This document shows, one piece after another, positions 8,980-20,993 of a stretch of 64,000 nucleotides of DNA (positions are counted from its first letter, which is position 1; the number at the start of each line of letters is the position of its first letter). The stretch spans positions 26,223 to 90,222 of the forward strand of contig JABCZZ010000003.1 of assembly GCA_013289445.1 (NCBI GenBank). The letters are read 5' to 3'. The notes below the pieces were generated by a model. It saw only the letters and a list, made by a program, of their open reading frames with translations, did no database searches and was not told the origin of the DNA. The DNA is from Alphaproteobacteria bacterium. Its GTDB lineage: Bacteria; Pseudomonadota; Alphaproteobacteria; Rickettsiales; JABCZZ01. The position numbers and the translations under genes were made by a program.

Positions 8980-11142
8980 ATGCCCTCGTCTTCGCACACT
9001 TCTTCGGGACTTCCTGAACTGACCCAACCCTCGATAAGCCCGTATAAGCTTGCAGTGTTGCTGGTCCTGCTGGCGATTATCGGCATTATGCTGGTCACCA
9101 GTTTTGCCAGTTCCGACGAGGCGCATGAGCGCAATATCTGGCAGAACGAACTCAATCTGATTGCCGACAGCCGTGCGGCGGATGTCGAGGCGTGGCTCAA
9201 TGGCCATTTCCGCGATCTCACCGAGCTTGCATCCAATCCGTCATTGCAGTTGTATCTCACCGAGCTCGAAACCGCTAAAACGACGACCACGTCGCACGGG
9301 CCCGCCATAGAGGATCCGGCACAGGCGGTTTATCTGCGCAACCTGCTGCTGGTGACTGCCGATCGCCTGGGCTTTGAAAACAAAACTTCCGATGCGCTCA
9401 AGTCGGTGCATGCCAATGTCCATAAACCCGCCGGCACCGGTCTGGTGATTATCGACAATAGCGGCAAGGTGCTGGTGTCCACCGACGGTTTGCCCGCACT
9501 CGATGCAGCGCTTGCTGTCAAGGTGGAGCAGGCGCCCAAAGGCCAGGCCTCGCTCATTGATATGTTCGCTTCGCCCGAAGGCGAAATCCATATCGGCTTT
9601 GTGCTGCCGATCTATCCCATTCAGGGGGATTCCGTGGCATCGCAGCAGATTGGCAAGCTCGTGGGCATCAAGACGGTAAACGACGATTTCTTTAAACTGC
9701 TGCAGCATCCGGGCACGATCGACAAGGCGCTTGAAGCGGTGCTGGTGCGCAAGGAAGGTGAGAACGTCATTTATCTCTCACAGCAGAAAGATACCCAGAA
9801 AGAGGCCGCTGCCGTTCCGCTTTCTACGCGCTTCCTGCTTTCCACCCCCGATCTCGATGCGGCCTATGCGCTTAGCAATCCGGGTGTGTTTGCCAGCAAA
9901 ATCGATCGGCAGTCGCGCCGTGTACTGATGACCAGCCGTGCCATTGCCGGCTCGCCTTGGGTGTTGTTGCTGCATATCGACCGTGATCAGGCGTTTGCCG
10001 AAAGTGACAGCCGAAGAAGCAAAATGGTTTCTATCATGGTGCTGGCGTTGATCGCTATCATCGCGAGCGTATGGGGAGCGTGGTGGTATGGCACGTCGCG
10101 TCGTGCCATGCTACTCTCCCTGCAGACAGGAAGGCTTGCCGCCCATTCGGTGGCGCAGGAAAAACTGCTGAGACTCGTGACCGATAACCAGCCGGAGCCG
10201 ATTTTCATCGCCGACCAGAAGAATGTCGTGCGCTTTGCCAACGAGAAGGCTGCCAAGCTGTTTAACATTCATGCGACCGATGTCGTCGGCAAGGACCTGA
10301 CGGCGCTTCTGGGGCAGGCGGCCGCGGCAGAATACAGTGAAGCCAGCAAATCGGCACTCACTTTTGGCAAGTCGCTGGCCCATACTCATCGCGTAGGGGA
10401 AGAAACGCATCAGCGTCTCATACGTTCCGAGCATATTCCTCTTTCCCATATTCCCATCGACAGCCTGCCATTTCCTTCGCCGGGCGTACTCGTGGTCGAT
10501 CAGGACATCACCCAGATTGTCGCCGAGCGCGAGCGCCGTGCCCGTACGCTCAATCAGCTGATTGAAACGCTCGTGCGCATGGTCGATGAGCGTGACCCAT
10601 ACGCCGCCAACCATTCTTCCAGCGTGGCGCTGGTGGCGCGTGAAGTGGCGACCGGCATGGGACTGGAGCGCAATCTTATTGAAACCGCCGAGACTGCAGG
10701 ACGGCTGATGAATATCGGCAAGATTGTGGTGCCGAGCAAAATCCTTACCAAGCGCGATGCGCTGGCGGAGGATGAAATCCAGGCTATCCGCGATTCGCTC
10801 AGCCGCAGCGTGACGCTGCTTGAGGGCATCGAATTTGACGGCCCGGTGGTCGAAACGCTGAGACAGGCCGCAGAGCGTTATGACGGCACCGGCCCGCTTA
10901 AGCTTAAGGGTGAAGACATACTGGTTACGGCACGCATCATTGCGGTGTCCAACAGTTTCATCGGCATGATCAGCCCGCGCTCCTACCGCGCCGCGATTAG
11001 TATCGAGCAGGCGACCACGATGATGCTTGCCAATATCGACACCCAGTTCGACCGTCGCGTGGTGGTAGCACTCATCAATTTTATCGAGAATAAACAGGGC
11101 AAGGAGATGCTCTCCCAGCTCTCGATAAAAAAAGTGGGTTGA
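8980..11142 (+). CDS. membrane sensor: Cache-like periplasmic domain, PAS, degenerate HD-GYP
   Basis: About 720 aa; numbering here counts from an in-frame ATG two codons upstream at 8974. TM1 is at about 25-45, a large periplasmic region of Cache type at 48-345, and TM2 at about 351-373. A PAS domain (about 397-515, NQPEPIFIADQKNVVRFANE) and an HD-GYP-like domain (about 525-705) follow. The HD-GYP framework is clear (VDERDPYAANHSSSVA, TARIIAVSN). The HD dyad is replaced by Met579-Asn580 (LMNIGKIVVP), the HHE motif is missing and GYP reads GPL. Catalysis on c-di-GMP is therefore unlikely. GAAAGGA fits a start at 8980 better than 8974. It sits behind the LapG-like gene. Confidence 0.85.
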   Translation: MPSSSHTSSGLPELTQPSISPYKLAVLLVLLAIIGIMLVTSFASSDEAHERNIWQNELNLIADSRAADVEAWLNGHFRDLTELASNPSLQLYLTELETAKTTTTSHGPAIEDPAQAVYLRNLLLVTADRLGFENKTSDALKSVHANVHKPAGTGLVIIDNSGKVLVSTDGLPALDAALAVKVEQAPKGQASLIDMFASPEGEIHIGFVLPIYPIQGDSVASQQIGKLVGIKTVNDDFFKLLQHPGTIDKALEAVLVRKEGENVIYLSQQKDTQKEAAAVPLSTRFLLSTPDLDAAYALSNPGVFASKIDRQSRRVLMTSRAIAGSPWVLLLHIDRDQAFAESDSRRSKMVSIMVLALIAIIASVWGAWWYGTSRRAMLLSLQTGRLAAHSVAQEKLLRLVTDNQPEPIFIADQKNVVRFANEKAAKLFNIHATDVVGKDLTALLGQAAAAEYSEASKSALTFGKSLAHTHRVGEETHQRLIRSEHIPLSHIPIDSLPFPSPGVLVVDQDITQIVAERERRARTLNQLIETLVRMVDERDPYAANHSSSVALVAREVATGMGLERNLIETAETAGRLMNIGKIVVPSKILTKRDALAEDEIQAIRDSLSRSVTLLEGIEFDGPVVETLRQAAERYDGTGPLKLKGEDILVTARIIAVSNSFIGMISPRSYRAAISIEQATTMMLANIDTQFDRRVVVALINFIENKQGKEMLSQLSIKKVG

Positions 11143-11147
11143 AGCGC

Positions 11148-11176
11148 TTGACAGTCTGAGTTTGCACCCATAAAGT
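11148..11176 (+). promoter_or_regulatory. promoter of the carA-carB operon
   Basis: TTGACA (11148-11153), 17-base spacer, TAAAGT (11171-11176). The carA ATG is 28 bases after the -10 box, so the leader is very short, with no room for an attenuator. Confidence 0.65.
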
Positions 11177-11203
11177 CCGGCAAATTCTGACGTAGTTTCC
11201 TTC

Positions 11204-12382
11204 ATGCCCGACGAAAAAAACGCCCTGCCTTCGCCTCTGAACGCAGCCTTGTTGCTTGCGGACGGAACGGTGTTTTGGGGCACCGGCATAGGCGCGCATG
11301 GCAGCGCGGTCGGTGAAATCTGCTTCAATACCGCGATGACCGGCTATCAGGAAGTGATGACCGATCCTTCCTACCAGGGCCAGATCATCGCCTTTACCTT
11401 TCCGCATATCGGCAATGTCGGCTGCAACAATGAGGATATCGAATCGCTCGATATTCCGGCACGCGGTGCCTCTGGTCTGGTCATCCGCGAACCCATCACC
11501 GATCCTTCCAATTTTCGCGCAACCAGGCATCTCAATGACTGGCTCATCCATCGCGGTGTCACCGGCATCTGCGGCATCGACACGCGCGCACTTACCCGCA
11601 ACATACGCAAAAAAGGTGCGCAGAACGCCCTGATTGCCTTTTTTGCCGACACCGCCAAGACGCTCGATATCCATGCCCTGCAAAAGCAGCTGGCCAAAGT
11701 GCCCCATCTTGAGGGTATGGAGCTTGCCAAAGGCGTGAGCACGCCTGAGAGCTATGACTGGCAGATAGCGCGCTGGAAACTTGGCGTGGGCTACGAGAAT
11801 CTTGCCAAGCCGCTTTATCACGTGGTGGCAATCGATTACGGCGAAAAACTCAACATCCTGCGCTCGCTTGCGTCGCTTGGCTGCAAAATAACGGTCGTGC
11901 CCAGTGAAACTTCCGCTGAGGATATTCTAAAACTCAGGCCGCAAGGCGTTTTTCTCTCCAACGGGCCGGGTGATCCCGCAGCAACCGGCAAGTACGCTGT
12001 ACCGGTCATCCGCAAACTTATTGATTCTGGTGTGCCGATATTCGGCATCTGCCTGGGACACCAGATGCTTGCTCTCGCGCTGGGGGGCAAAACCGAGAAG
12101 ATGCATCAGGGGCATCGCGGTGCCAATCATCCGATCAAGAATCTTAAAACCGGACAGGTTGAAATCACCAGCCAGAATCACGGCTTCGTGGTGAGTGAAG
12201 CCTCGCTGCCCAAAGAGGTGATGGTCACGCATACATCACTTTTTGACGGCACCGTGGCAGGTATTCGTATGAAGAATAAGCCGGTGTTTGCCGTGCAGTA
12301 TCATCCGGAAGCATCTCCCGGGCCGCACGACTCGCTCTATTTATTTCTTGAATTCGTACATAGCATGGAGAAGCGCGCATGA
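11204..12382 (+). CDS. carA: carbamoyl-phosphate synthase, glutaminase (small) subunit
   Basis: CarA hydrolyses glutamine and channels ammonia to CarB to make carbamoyl phosphate for arginine and pyrimidines. The CarA N-terminal domain (ALLLADGTVFWGTGIG, GEICFNTAMTGYQE) is followed by a class I glutaminase: nucleophile Cys in FGICLGHQMLA, and His-Glu in VQYHPEASPGP. 392 aa, full length. The last bases overlap the next gene (ATGA), so translation of the unknown gene is coupled to carA. Confidence 0.97.
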   Translation: MPDEKNALPSPLNAALLLADGTVFWGTGIGAHGSAVGEICFNTAMTGYQEVMTDPSYQGQIIAFTFPHIGNVGCNNEDIESLDIPARGASGLVIREPITDPSNFRATRHLNDWLIHRGVTGICGIDTRALTRNIRKKGAQNALIAFFADTAKTLDIHALQKQLAKVPHLEGMELAKGVSTPESYDWQIARWKLGVGYENLAKPLYHVVAIDYGEKLNILRSLASLGCKITVVPSETSAEDILKLRPQGVFLSNGPGDPAATGKYAVPVIRKLIDSGVPIFGICLGHQMLALALGGKTEKMHQGHRGANHPIKNLKTGQVEITSQNHGFVVSEASLPKEVMVTHTSLFDGTVAGIRMKNKPVFAVQYHPEASPGPHDSLYLFLEFVHSMEKRA

Positions 12383-12893
12383 AATACGGCAAGGACACAA
12401 TAAGCAGCGCAGAATGGAAAACTTTGTGCGCACACCCGACATTCACTACCAATTGGGACAATGCGACGCAAACCGGCTCACTTGCCATACATGGAGACTA
12501 TTACCAAACCAGGTTAAAGAAGCTTTCCGCGTTTGCCGAAAAACAGCAGCTGAAGGATTTCGATGCGATACAATGGGTGAAATTTCTCAATGCCTATCAT
12601 ACCCACATCATTGGTTTTTTGCCGTCAGAACGCACTGGCCGGATTTCAACTCCCCAGTTACAGAAGAGCGAGTTGCGTGAATTATATTCGCTGATATATC
12701 ATTTGCTGCCCGAGGACGGCACTCATACGCTTCACGGCGGCGGAAAGAACGCATGGCGCAGCCATATCAAACAATTTTTCGAGACACTGCAATTAGGCGA
12801 AATTCTTAACGAAGCCCAATCCGCCGCCAATCTGCAAAAACTGGCCGCGCAGGGCGCCCAATACACCAAAAAAAGACACGGAGGCATTACCTG

Positions 12894-12894
<1 letters not shown>
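12379..12894 (+). CDS. unknown protein encoded between carA and carB
   Basis: A 171-aa frame starts inside the carA stop (ATGA) and its TGA overlaps the carB ATG (TGATG), so it is coupled on both sides and very likely translated. I do not recognise a family. It has no signal peptide or membrane segment. It contains aromatic-rich, helix-prone stretches ([16 protein letters not shown] at about 66-81, [18 protein letters not shown] at about 96-113) and a basic C-terminus. Genes between carA and carB in other bacteria include greA- or DUF-type insertions; none matches by eye. A role in carbamoyl phosphate or nucleotide metabolism is only suggested by position. Confidence 0.8.
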
Positions 12895-16121
<3,227 letters not shown>

Positions 16122-16124
16122 TTT

Positions 16125-16150
16125 GTTATCCCCAATTAGCTGTGGATAAC
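16125..16150. promoter_or_regulatory. inverted pair of DnaA-box-like sites after carB
   Basis: TTATCCCCA (16126-16134) and TGTGGATAA (16141-16149, the exact complement of TTATCCACA) face each other inside a longer palindrome GTTATCC/GGATAAC. This 70-base gap is the upstream region of the TPR-pilT-pilU operon, so the pair could affect its transcription. One site matches the DnaA consensus exactly, the other has one mismatch. Confidence 0.4.
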
Positions 16151-16235
16151 TAAACTTTCCTAATGACCTAGCTATAGTTTTGTTTTATTAATGGACCCAC
16201 TAGATATAGCGGGGATGGGTGGCTATAAAACAAAC

Positions 16236-17819
16236 ATGAAAACACGTGAAAGCATAGGTCGGCACCTGCGATTCGCAGCGCGCGTCTCTGCCGTGCTGCT
16301 GTGCTATAGCTTTGCCTTCACGGCCGCTGCCGCCACTACACAATCCTACCATTACGTTCAGCCCGATTCCGACGAGCAGGGCACTTCGCGTGGCGGTTAC
16401 TCGTATGACGTGCCGCAGGATCCGCCTGATTACATGCAGCAGGAGGAAAAAAATCTCAGCTATACCCCGCTGCATAAACGAGCCAATAGTATCGCCGCCG
16501 TGCCTTCGCCAAATGCAGCTCCTGCGGTGACCACTGCGCCTTCGGCACTCAAACCCTCGCTGCTGCCGGCAGCGCCTGCCACGGCCGTAAAAATTCAACC
16601 CATCCCGCTCATGCCTCCCGTGGTGTATGAACGGGTGACACAGCCTGTCGCCACGGTTGCAACTGCCCCACCTGCGCTCAGTACCCCTGTATCCACCGCT
16701 GCGGTGCTTCCGGCCTTGCCGATGGCGCATGCGCAAGCGAATATGTCCGTTGTCCCAACTTCTCAGACAGCTTCTGCCGCCGGGCTTGGACAGCTCTCAC
16801 CCGCTGCCGGCGACAACTCGCAAGTATTATTGCCTTTGCCCGGCGCTTCTGCTTTGCCACCTGCTCCTGCTGCACCACTGCCAGCGGTGCTGCCCACGCC
16901 GCTGCCGCCTGCTCCGGCATCTGCTTCGCCAATGGCGCTGCCCACGCCGCTGCCGCCTGCCGCCGCGTCATCGCTACCGCCCACACCTCTGTCATCGACG
17001 CCTTTAATGCCAGCCGCACCCGCGCCGGAGTTGTCTCAGGAATCCAAGCAGATAATTCATGAACTGCCGGAAGAAAAACAGCCGAAAAACAAAAAAACCA
17101 GCACAGCGGAGAATACGCCGCCGCTGGAAATGCACCATACGCGCAAAAACGTCATGGAACGTAATCTCGATGTCAAACAGCATGAAGGTGTGGGCATCTC
17201 GATAAGCATCAAGCGCAAGCAGATGAACGTCAACCACATGCTTGAGCAGGCCTATGATGCATTGATCGCGGGCAATCAGGAAGATGCCATCACCATCTAC
17301 AAGCAGGTGCTTGAAGAAAGACCGGACGATAAACTGGCGCTATTTGGACTGGCGACCACCTATCACCGTGCTGGCCAGATTCAACTGGCCCGCCCGCTCT
17401 ACGGAAGATTGCTGGAGCTCGATCCGAAGAATGTCGAAGGGCTGAATAATTTCCTCGTATTGCTGGCCGACGAATCGCCCGAGGCGGCGCTGGAAGAATT
17501 GCAGAAGCTGCAAGAAACCCATCCGAATTTCAGCCCGCTTCCGGCACAAATAGCCACGATTTATGAAAAAATGGGTAATTACGACAGGGCGGCGGAGTCG
17601 ATGGAGCGCGCCATACTGTTATCGCCGGAGAACCTGAAATACAGGTATAATATGGCAATTATCCTGGACAAACGTGGCTCCTGGGATGCTGCGGGCGATT
17701 ATTATCAGCAACTGCTCCTGGCTAACGAGCGCGGTGAAAAAATACCCGCTAAGGCCGAGGAAATTCAGGAAAGATTAACTTTTATACGCTCTAATAAACC
17801 CAAGGGTTCCTCTTCATAA
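16236..17819 (+). CDS. secreted Pro/Ala-rich TPR protein, first gene of pilT-pilU operon
   Basis: About 527 aa. An N-terminal signal peptide (basic MKTRESIGRHLRF then AVLLCYSFAFTAAAA) directs export. A long low-complexity Pro/Ala/Leu region (about residues 80-270) follows, then a charged linker, then TPR repeats (about 340-505; EQAYDALIAGNQEDAITIYKQ, ALFGLATTYHRAGQIQLARP, IYEKMGNYDRAAESMERAIL). The start is uncertain: in-frame ATGs at 16191 and 16215 also exist, but 16236 places the signal peptide at the N-terminus. It ends 12 bases before pilT and is probably co-transcribed. It may act like PilF or FimV in pilus assembly; that is inferred from position and TPRs. Confidence 0.8.
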   Translation: MKTRESIGRHLRFAARVSAVLLCYSFAFTAAAATTQSYHYVQPDSDEQGTSRGGYSYDVPQDPPDYMQQEEKNLSYTPLHKRANSIAAVPSPNAAPAVTTAPSALKPSLLPAAPATAVKIQPIPLMPPVVYERVTQPVATVATAPPALSTPVSTAAVLPALPMAHAQANMSVVPTSQTASAAGLGQLSPAAGDNSQVLLPLPGASALPPAPAAPLPAVLPTPLPPAPASASPMALPTPLPPAAASSLPPTPLSSTPLMPAAPAPELSQESKQIIHELPEEKQPKNKKTSTAENTPPLEMHHTRKNVMERNLDVKQHEGVGISISIKRKQMNVNHMLEQAYDALIAGNQEDAITIYKQVLEERPDDKLALFGLATTYHRAGQIQLARPLYGRLLELDPKNVEGLNNFLVLLADESPEAALEELQKLQETHPNFSPLPAQIATIYEKMGNYDRAAESMERAILLSPENLKYRYNMAIILDKRGSWDAAGDYYQQLLLANERGEKIPAKAEEIQERLTFIRSNKPKGSSS

Positions 17820-17831
17820 AACAGGGCACGA

Positions 17832-18956
17832 ATGGAAATCACCGACCTTCTGCTGGCGTCTCAGAAAAATAGCGCATCCGATCTGCATTTATCGGTGGGC
17901 AACCCACCTCTTCTGAGGGTGCATGGCGACATGATTCCGCTCAAAATGAATGCGCTGTCTTCGGATGAAGTGCGGCACATGCTTTATTCGATTATGACGG
18001 AACAGCAGCGCGCCGATTACGAACGCGATTTCGAGATCGACTTTGCCTTGTCTTTCAGCGAATCCATGCGTTTTCGCGTCAATTGCTTCAATACCATCGG
18101 CGGTCCGGCGGCGGTGTTGCGCACTATTCCCACGCGCATCATTTCGCTCGATGAGCTCAAAGCGCCCGAAGTGCTCAAAAAGCTTACCGAGCTGCATAAG
18201 GGGCTTATTCTCGTCACCGGTCCTACCGGCAGCGGCAAATCCACCACGCTGGCGGCCATGGTCAATCATATCAACCAGACGCATTCCAAACATATCCTGA
18301 CCATCGAAGATCCGGTCGAATTCGTCCATAAATCGCAGAAGGCGCTGGTCAATCAGCGCGAAGTAGGTGCAAGCACGAAATCCTTTGCCAAAGCCCTGCG
18401 CAGTGCGTTGCGTGAAGATCCTGACGTAATTCTGGTGGGCGAGCTTCGCGATCTTGAGACGATTCAGCTTGCCATGACTGCGGCCGAGACAGGCCATCTG
18501 GTGCTGGGTACCTTGCATACCAATTCGGCGCCCAAAACCATCGACCGTATTATCGACGTGTTCCCTGCCAACGACAAAGAAATGGTGCGCGCCATGCTTT
18601 CGGTCTCGCTTGAAGCCGTCATCACCCAGGCACTGGTGAAGCGCTCCGATGGCACGGGGCGCATCGCCGTGCATGAGATATTGCTGGGCTCGCACGCCAT
18701 CCGCAACCTGATCCGTGAAAACAAGATTCCGCAAATCGCCTCGATGATGCAGGTGGGCTCGAAGCACGGCATGCGCACAATGAAAGACGCTACCTATGCC
18801 CTGCTCAACGACAATCAGATTACGCATGAAACGGCCAGGACACTGCTTGCCACGAGCGCCGGCGGATCAGACGAGACGAATGAAAGCGGTGATACGGCTG
18901 GCGGAAAACGTGCTGCCACCGGAGCCCCGGCAGGCAAATTTGGTAGTAGTTTCTAA
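17832..18956 (+). CDS. pilT: type IV pilus retraction ATPase PilT
   Basis: This 374-aa hexameric secretion ATPase drives pilus retraction. The N-terminus MEITDLLLASQKNSASDLHL with VGNPPLLRVHGD is typical of PilT. Walker A GPTGSGKSTTLAAM is at about residues 134-147, the Asp box at HILTIEDPVEF, Walker B at DVILVGELRD, and the His box at GTLHTNSAPKTIDRIID. The C-terminal 30 residues are a Gly/Ser/Ala-rich tail. It sits between the TPR gene and pilU. Confidence 0.95.
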   Translation: MEITDLLLASQKNSASDLHLSVGNPPLLRVHGDMIPLKMNALSSDEVRHMLYSIMTEQQRADYERDFEIDFALSFSESMRFRVNCFNTIGGPAAVLRTIPTRIISLDELKAPEVLKKLTELHKGLILVTGPTGSGKSTTLAAMVNHINQTHSKHILTIEDPVEFVHKSQKALVNQREVGASTKSFAKALRSALREDPDVILVGELRDLETIQLAMTAAETGHLVLGTLHTNSAPKTIDRIIDVFPANDKEMVRAMLSVSLEAVITQALVKRSDGTGRIAVHEILLGSHAIRNLIRENKIPQIASMMQVGSKHGMRTMKDATYALLNDNQITHETARTLLATSAGGSDETNESGDTAGGKRAATGAPAGKFGSSF

Positions 18957-18974
18957 GATAATTCCAGGCACAGC

Positions 18975-20162
18975 ATGAGCATGACGCGGCCGACTCTTGA
19001 TCCCCTTCTGACACGGTTTGTCGAGCTCAAAGGCTCCGACCTGTATCTCACCGTGGGATGTGCGCCGAGCGTGCGTGTGTCCGACCGTATTGTCGCGTTG
19101 TCGGAAACTCCGCTTAACGACGAAGATATCGAGAAGATTCTGAGTGAAATGCTCGATGATGAAAAACGCGAGGAATTTTATTCAACGATGGAATTCAATA
19201 CCCCGATGGCATGGGATGAATTTGCGCGTTTTCGTATCAATGTGTTTCGCCAGCAGCAGCATACAGGCATCGTCGTGCGCCGTATCCAGACGGATATTCC
19301 GAGCGTGGAATCGCTCAAGCTGCCTAGAATCTACAGCGATCTCATCATGGAAAACCGCGGACTGGTCATGGTGGTAGGGCCCACAGGTTCAGGAAAATCC
19401 ACGTCGCTTGCCGCAATGATTGGTCATCGAAACCGGCATGGCTACGGCCATATCGTCACCGTTGAAGATCCCATCGAATATATCCACAAACATAACGGAT
19501 GCATTGTCACCCAGCGCGACGTGGGCATTGATACCTATTCCTTTGGCATGGCACTGAAAAATGCGCTGCGCCAGCGTCCTGACGTGGTGTTGATCGGCGA
19601 AGTTCGCGATCGCGAAACCATGGAGCATGCATTGCATTTCTCTGAAACCGGCCATCTGTGCGTCGCTACGATGCATGCCGGCAATACATCCCAAGCCCTC
19701 GAACGCATGCTGAATTTCTTTCCTGAGGAAAGACATGGCCAGGTGCGTTATGGTCTGTCGCATAACCTCAAGGGTATTCTGACTCAGCGCCTCGTGCTCA
19801 CCAATCAGAAACCTTCTGCCACCAGCCCGTCGATGCGCACAGTGGCGGTGGAAGTGATGCTCAACCGCGGTCTTATCCGTAATCTTATCCAGGAAAATAA
19901 GATCAAAGAAATACACGAAGTCATGGGCAAAAACCGCAATGAAGGCATGCAGACGCTTGATCAGGCGCTGTACCAGCTTTATTTCGACAATATTATCAGT
20001 GAGGAAGTGGCGGTGGCTGAATGCGAAAATCCTGCCAATCTGCGGCTGCTTATCCGTCAGCATCAGACGTCTTTGAAGGGTATGCGTACGGCAGAGCCTA
20101 CACTTTTACGTAATGAGCCAGCCCTGACTCTTAAAACGCCACCGGCTAGTTCTAATTTCTAG
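18975..20162 (+). CDS. pilU: PilT-family ATPase PilU
   Basis: This 395-aa paralogue of PilT assists retraction in species that have both. Walker A is GPTGSGKSTSLAAMIGHRN, followed by HIVTVEDPIEYIHKH, a longer version of the Asp box typical of PilU, and VVLIGEVRDRETMEHAL. The C-terminal region is extended relative to PilT. It begins 18 bases after pilT. The order pilT-pilU is standard. The next gene downstream faces the other way. Confidence 0.93.
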   Translation: MSMTRPTLDPLLTRFVELKGSDLYLTVGCAPSVRVSDRIVALSETPLNDEDIEKILSEMLDDEKREEFYSTMEFNTPMAWDEFARFRINVFRQQQHTGIVVRRIQTDIPSVESLKLPRIYSDLIMENRGLVMVVGPTGSGKSTSLAAMIGHRNRHGYGHIVTVEDPIEYIHKHNGCIVTQRDVGIDTYSFGMALKNALRQRPDVVLIGEVRDRETMEHALHFSETGHLCVATMHAGNTSQALERMLNFFPEERHGQVRYGLSHNLKGILTQRLVLTNQKPSATSPSMRTVAVEVMLNRGLIRNLIQENKIKEIHEVMGKNRNEGMQTLDQALYQLYFDNIISEEVAVAECENPANLRLLIRQHQTSLKGMRTAEPTLLRNEPALTLKTPPASSNF

Positions 20163-20171
20163 AATGCCACG

Positions 20172-20891
20172 CTAGGCAATTGCCTTGAGGAAAGATTTCT
20201 CAAGCGTGTCCTCAGGATAGGTGTGTTTGAAATCTTTGGGCGAGCCCAGATATATCATCTTGCTATCACTGATGACGCCGACGCGATCGCAGATTTCATC
20301 GATGTCCGAGAGGATGTGCGAGCTGAAAAATATGGTCTTGCCTTCACGCTTGCAGGCCAGCAGTTTTTCCTTGAGCATGATACGCGCTCTGGGGTCAAGG
20401 CCGCTCATCGGTTCATCGAGAATAAGAAATGGGGCATCAATAAGAAACGCGCCCATTAACCCCAGTTTCTGGCCCATGCCTTTGGAATAAGAACCCACCT
20501 TTTGCTCAAGCGCATCCGGATCGAGATCAAGCGCGATGGCTTCTTTACGGGCTTTATCTATGTCGAGTTTGCGACCGAAATAGGATAGCGAAAGCGAAAG
20601 ATATTCCCGGCCACGCAGATAGCGGGAGGGCTGAAATTTCTCAGGAAGATAGGATATATGCCGCCTTGCAGACGCATTAATGCAAGGCTCGCCCATCAAG
20701 CGCACCTCGCCTTGATCGGCAGTGGTGAGGTCGAGGATGATTTTTATCAGGGTCGTCTTGCCGACGCCGTTTAAGCCGATAAGACCAAAGAGCTCGCCGG
20801 ATTTAAGCGTCAGGGACACGTCGTTAAGCACCAGATTCTGGCCGTAACGTTTAATAACGTGAGAGACTTCAAGAGGAGCGATAGCGGTCAT
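20172..20891 (-). CDS. ABC transporter ATP-binding protein (ABC-2 type), solitary
   Basis: A 239-aa nucleotide-binding subunit with Walker A GLNGVGKTT, Q-loop region, signature YSKGMGQKLGL, Walker B FLILDEPMSGLD and switch His in FFSSHIL. It resembles COG1131 ATPases that power ABC-2 exporters. No permease gene is adjacent, which is unusual. It sits between convergent pilU and the minus-strand pilP-like gene. The start at 20891 (MTAIAPLEV) is chosen because homology begins there; an in-frame ATG at 20951 would add 20 residues unlike the family. No clear Shine-Dalgarno precedes either. Confidence 0.88.
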   Translation of the reverse strand: MTAIAPLEVSHVIKRYGQNLVLNDVSLTLKSGELFGLIGLNGVGKTTLIKIILDLTTADQGEVRLMGEPCINASARRHISYLPEKFQPSRYLRGREYLSLSLSYFGRKLDIDKARKEAIALDLDPDALEQKVGSYSKGMGQKLGLMGAFLIDAPFLILDEPMSGLDPRARIMLKEKLLACKREGKTIFFSSHILSDIDEICDRVGVISDSKMIYLGSPKDFKHTYPEDTLEKSFLKAIA

Positions 20892-20993
20892 AGAGAACGG
20901 CAGAAGGTAAAAGTAAAAGGAGTATTGTTTTTTGCATGTTCTGGCATGCAATCATAGTTTTATTTTTATCGGGGCGTTTTGGCAAGGGTCCGT

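Noticed and set aside
10111..11328. Long minus-strand frames (405 and 246 codons) across the HD-GYP and carA genes
   Set aside because: They are antisense shadows of well-supported genes and would span two of them.
16480..17020. Pro/Ala repeats in the TPR protein as a mobile repeat
   Set aside because: The region is low-complexity coding sequence of an exported linker, with no DNA-level repeat unit.
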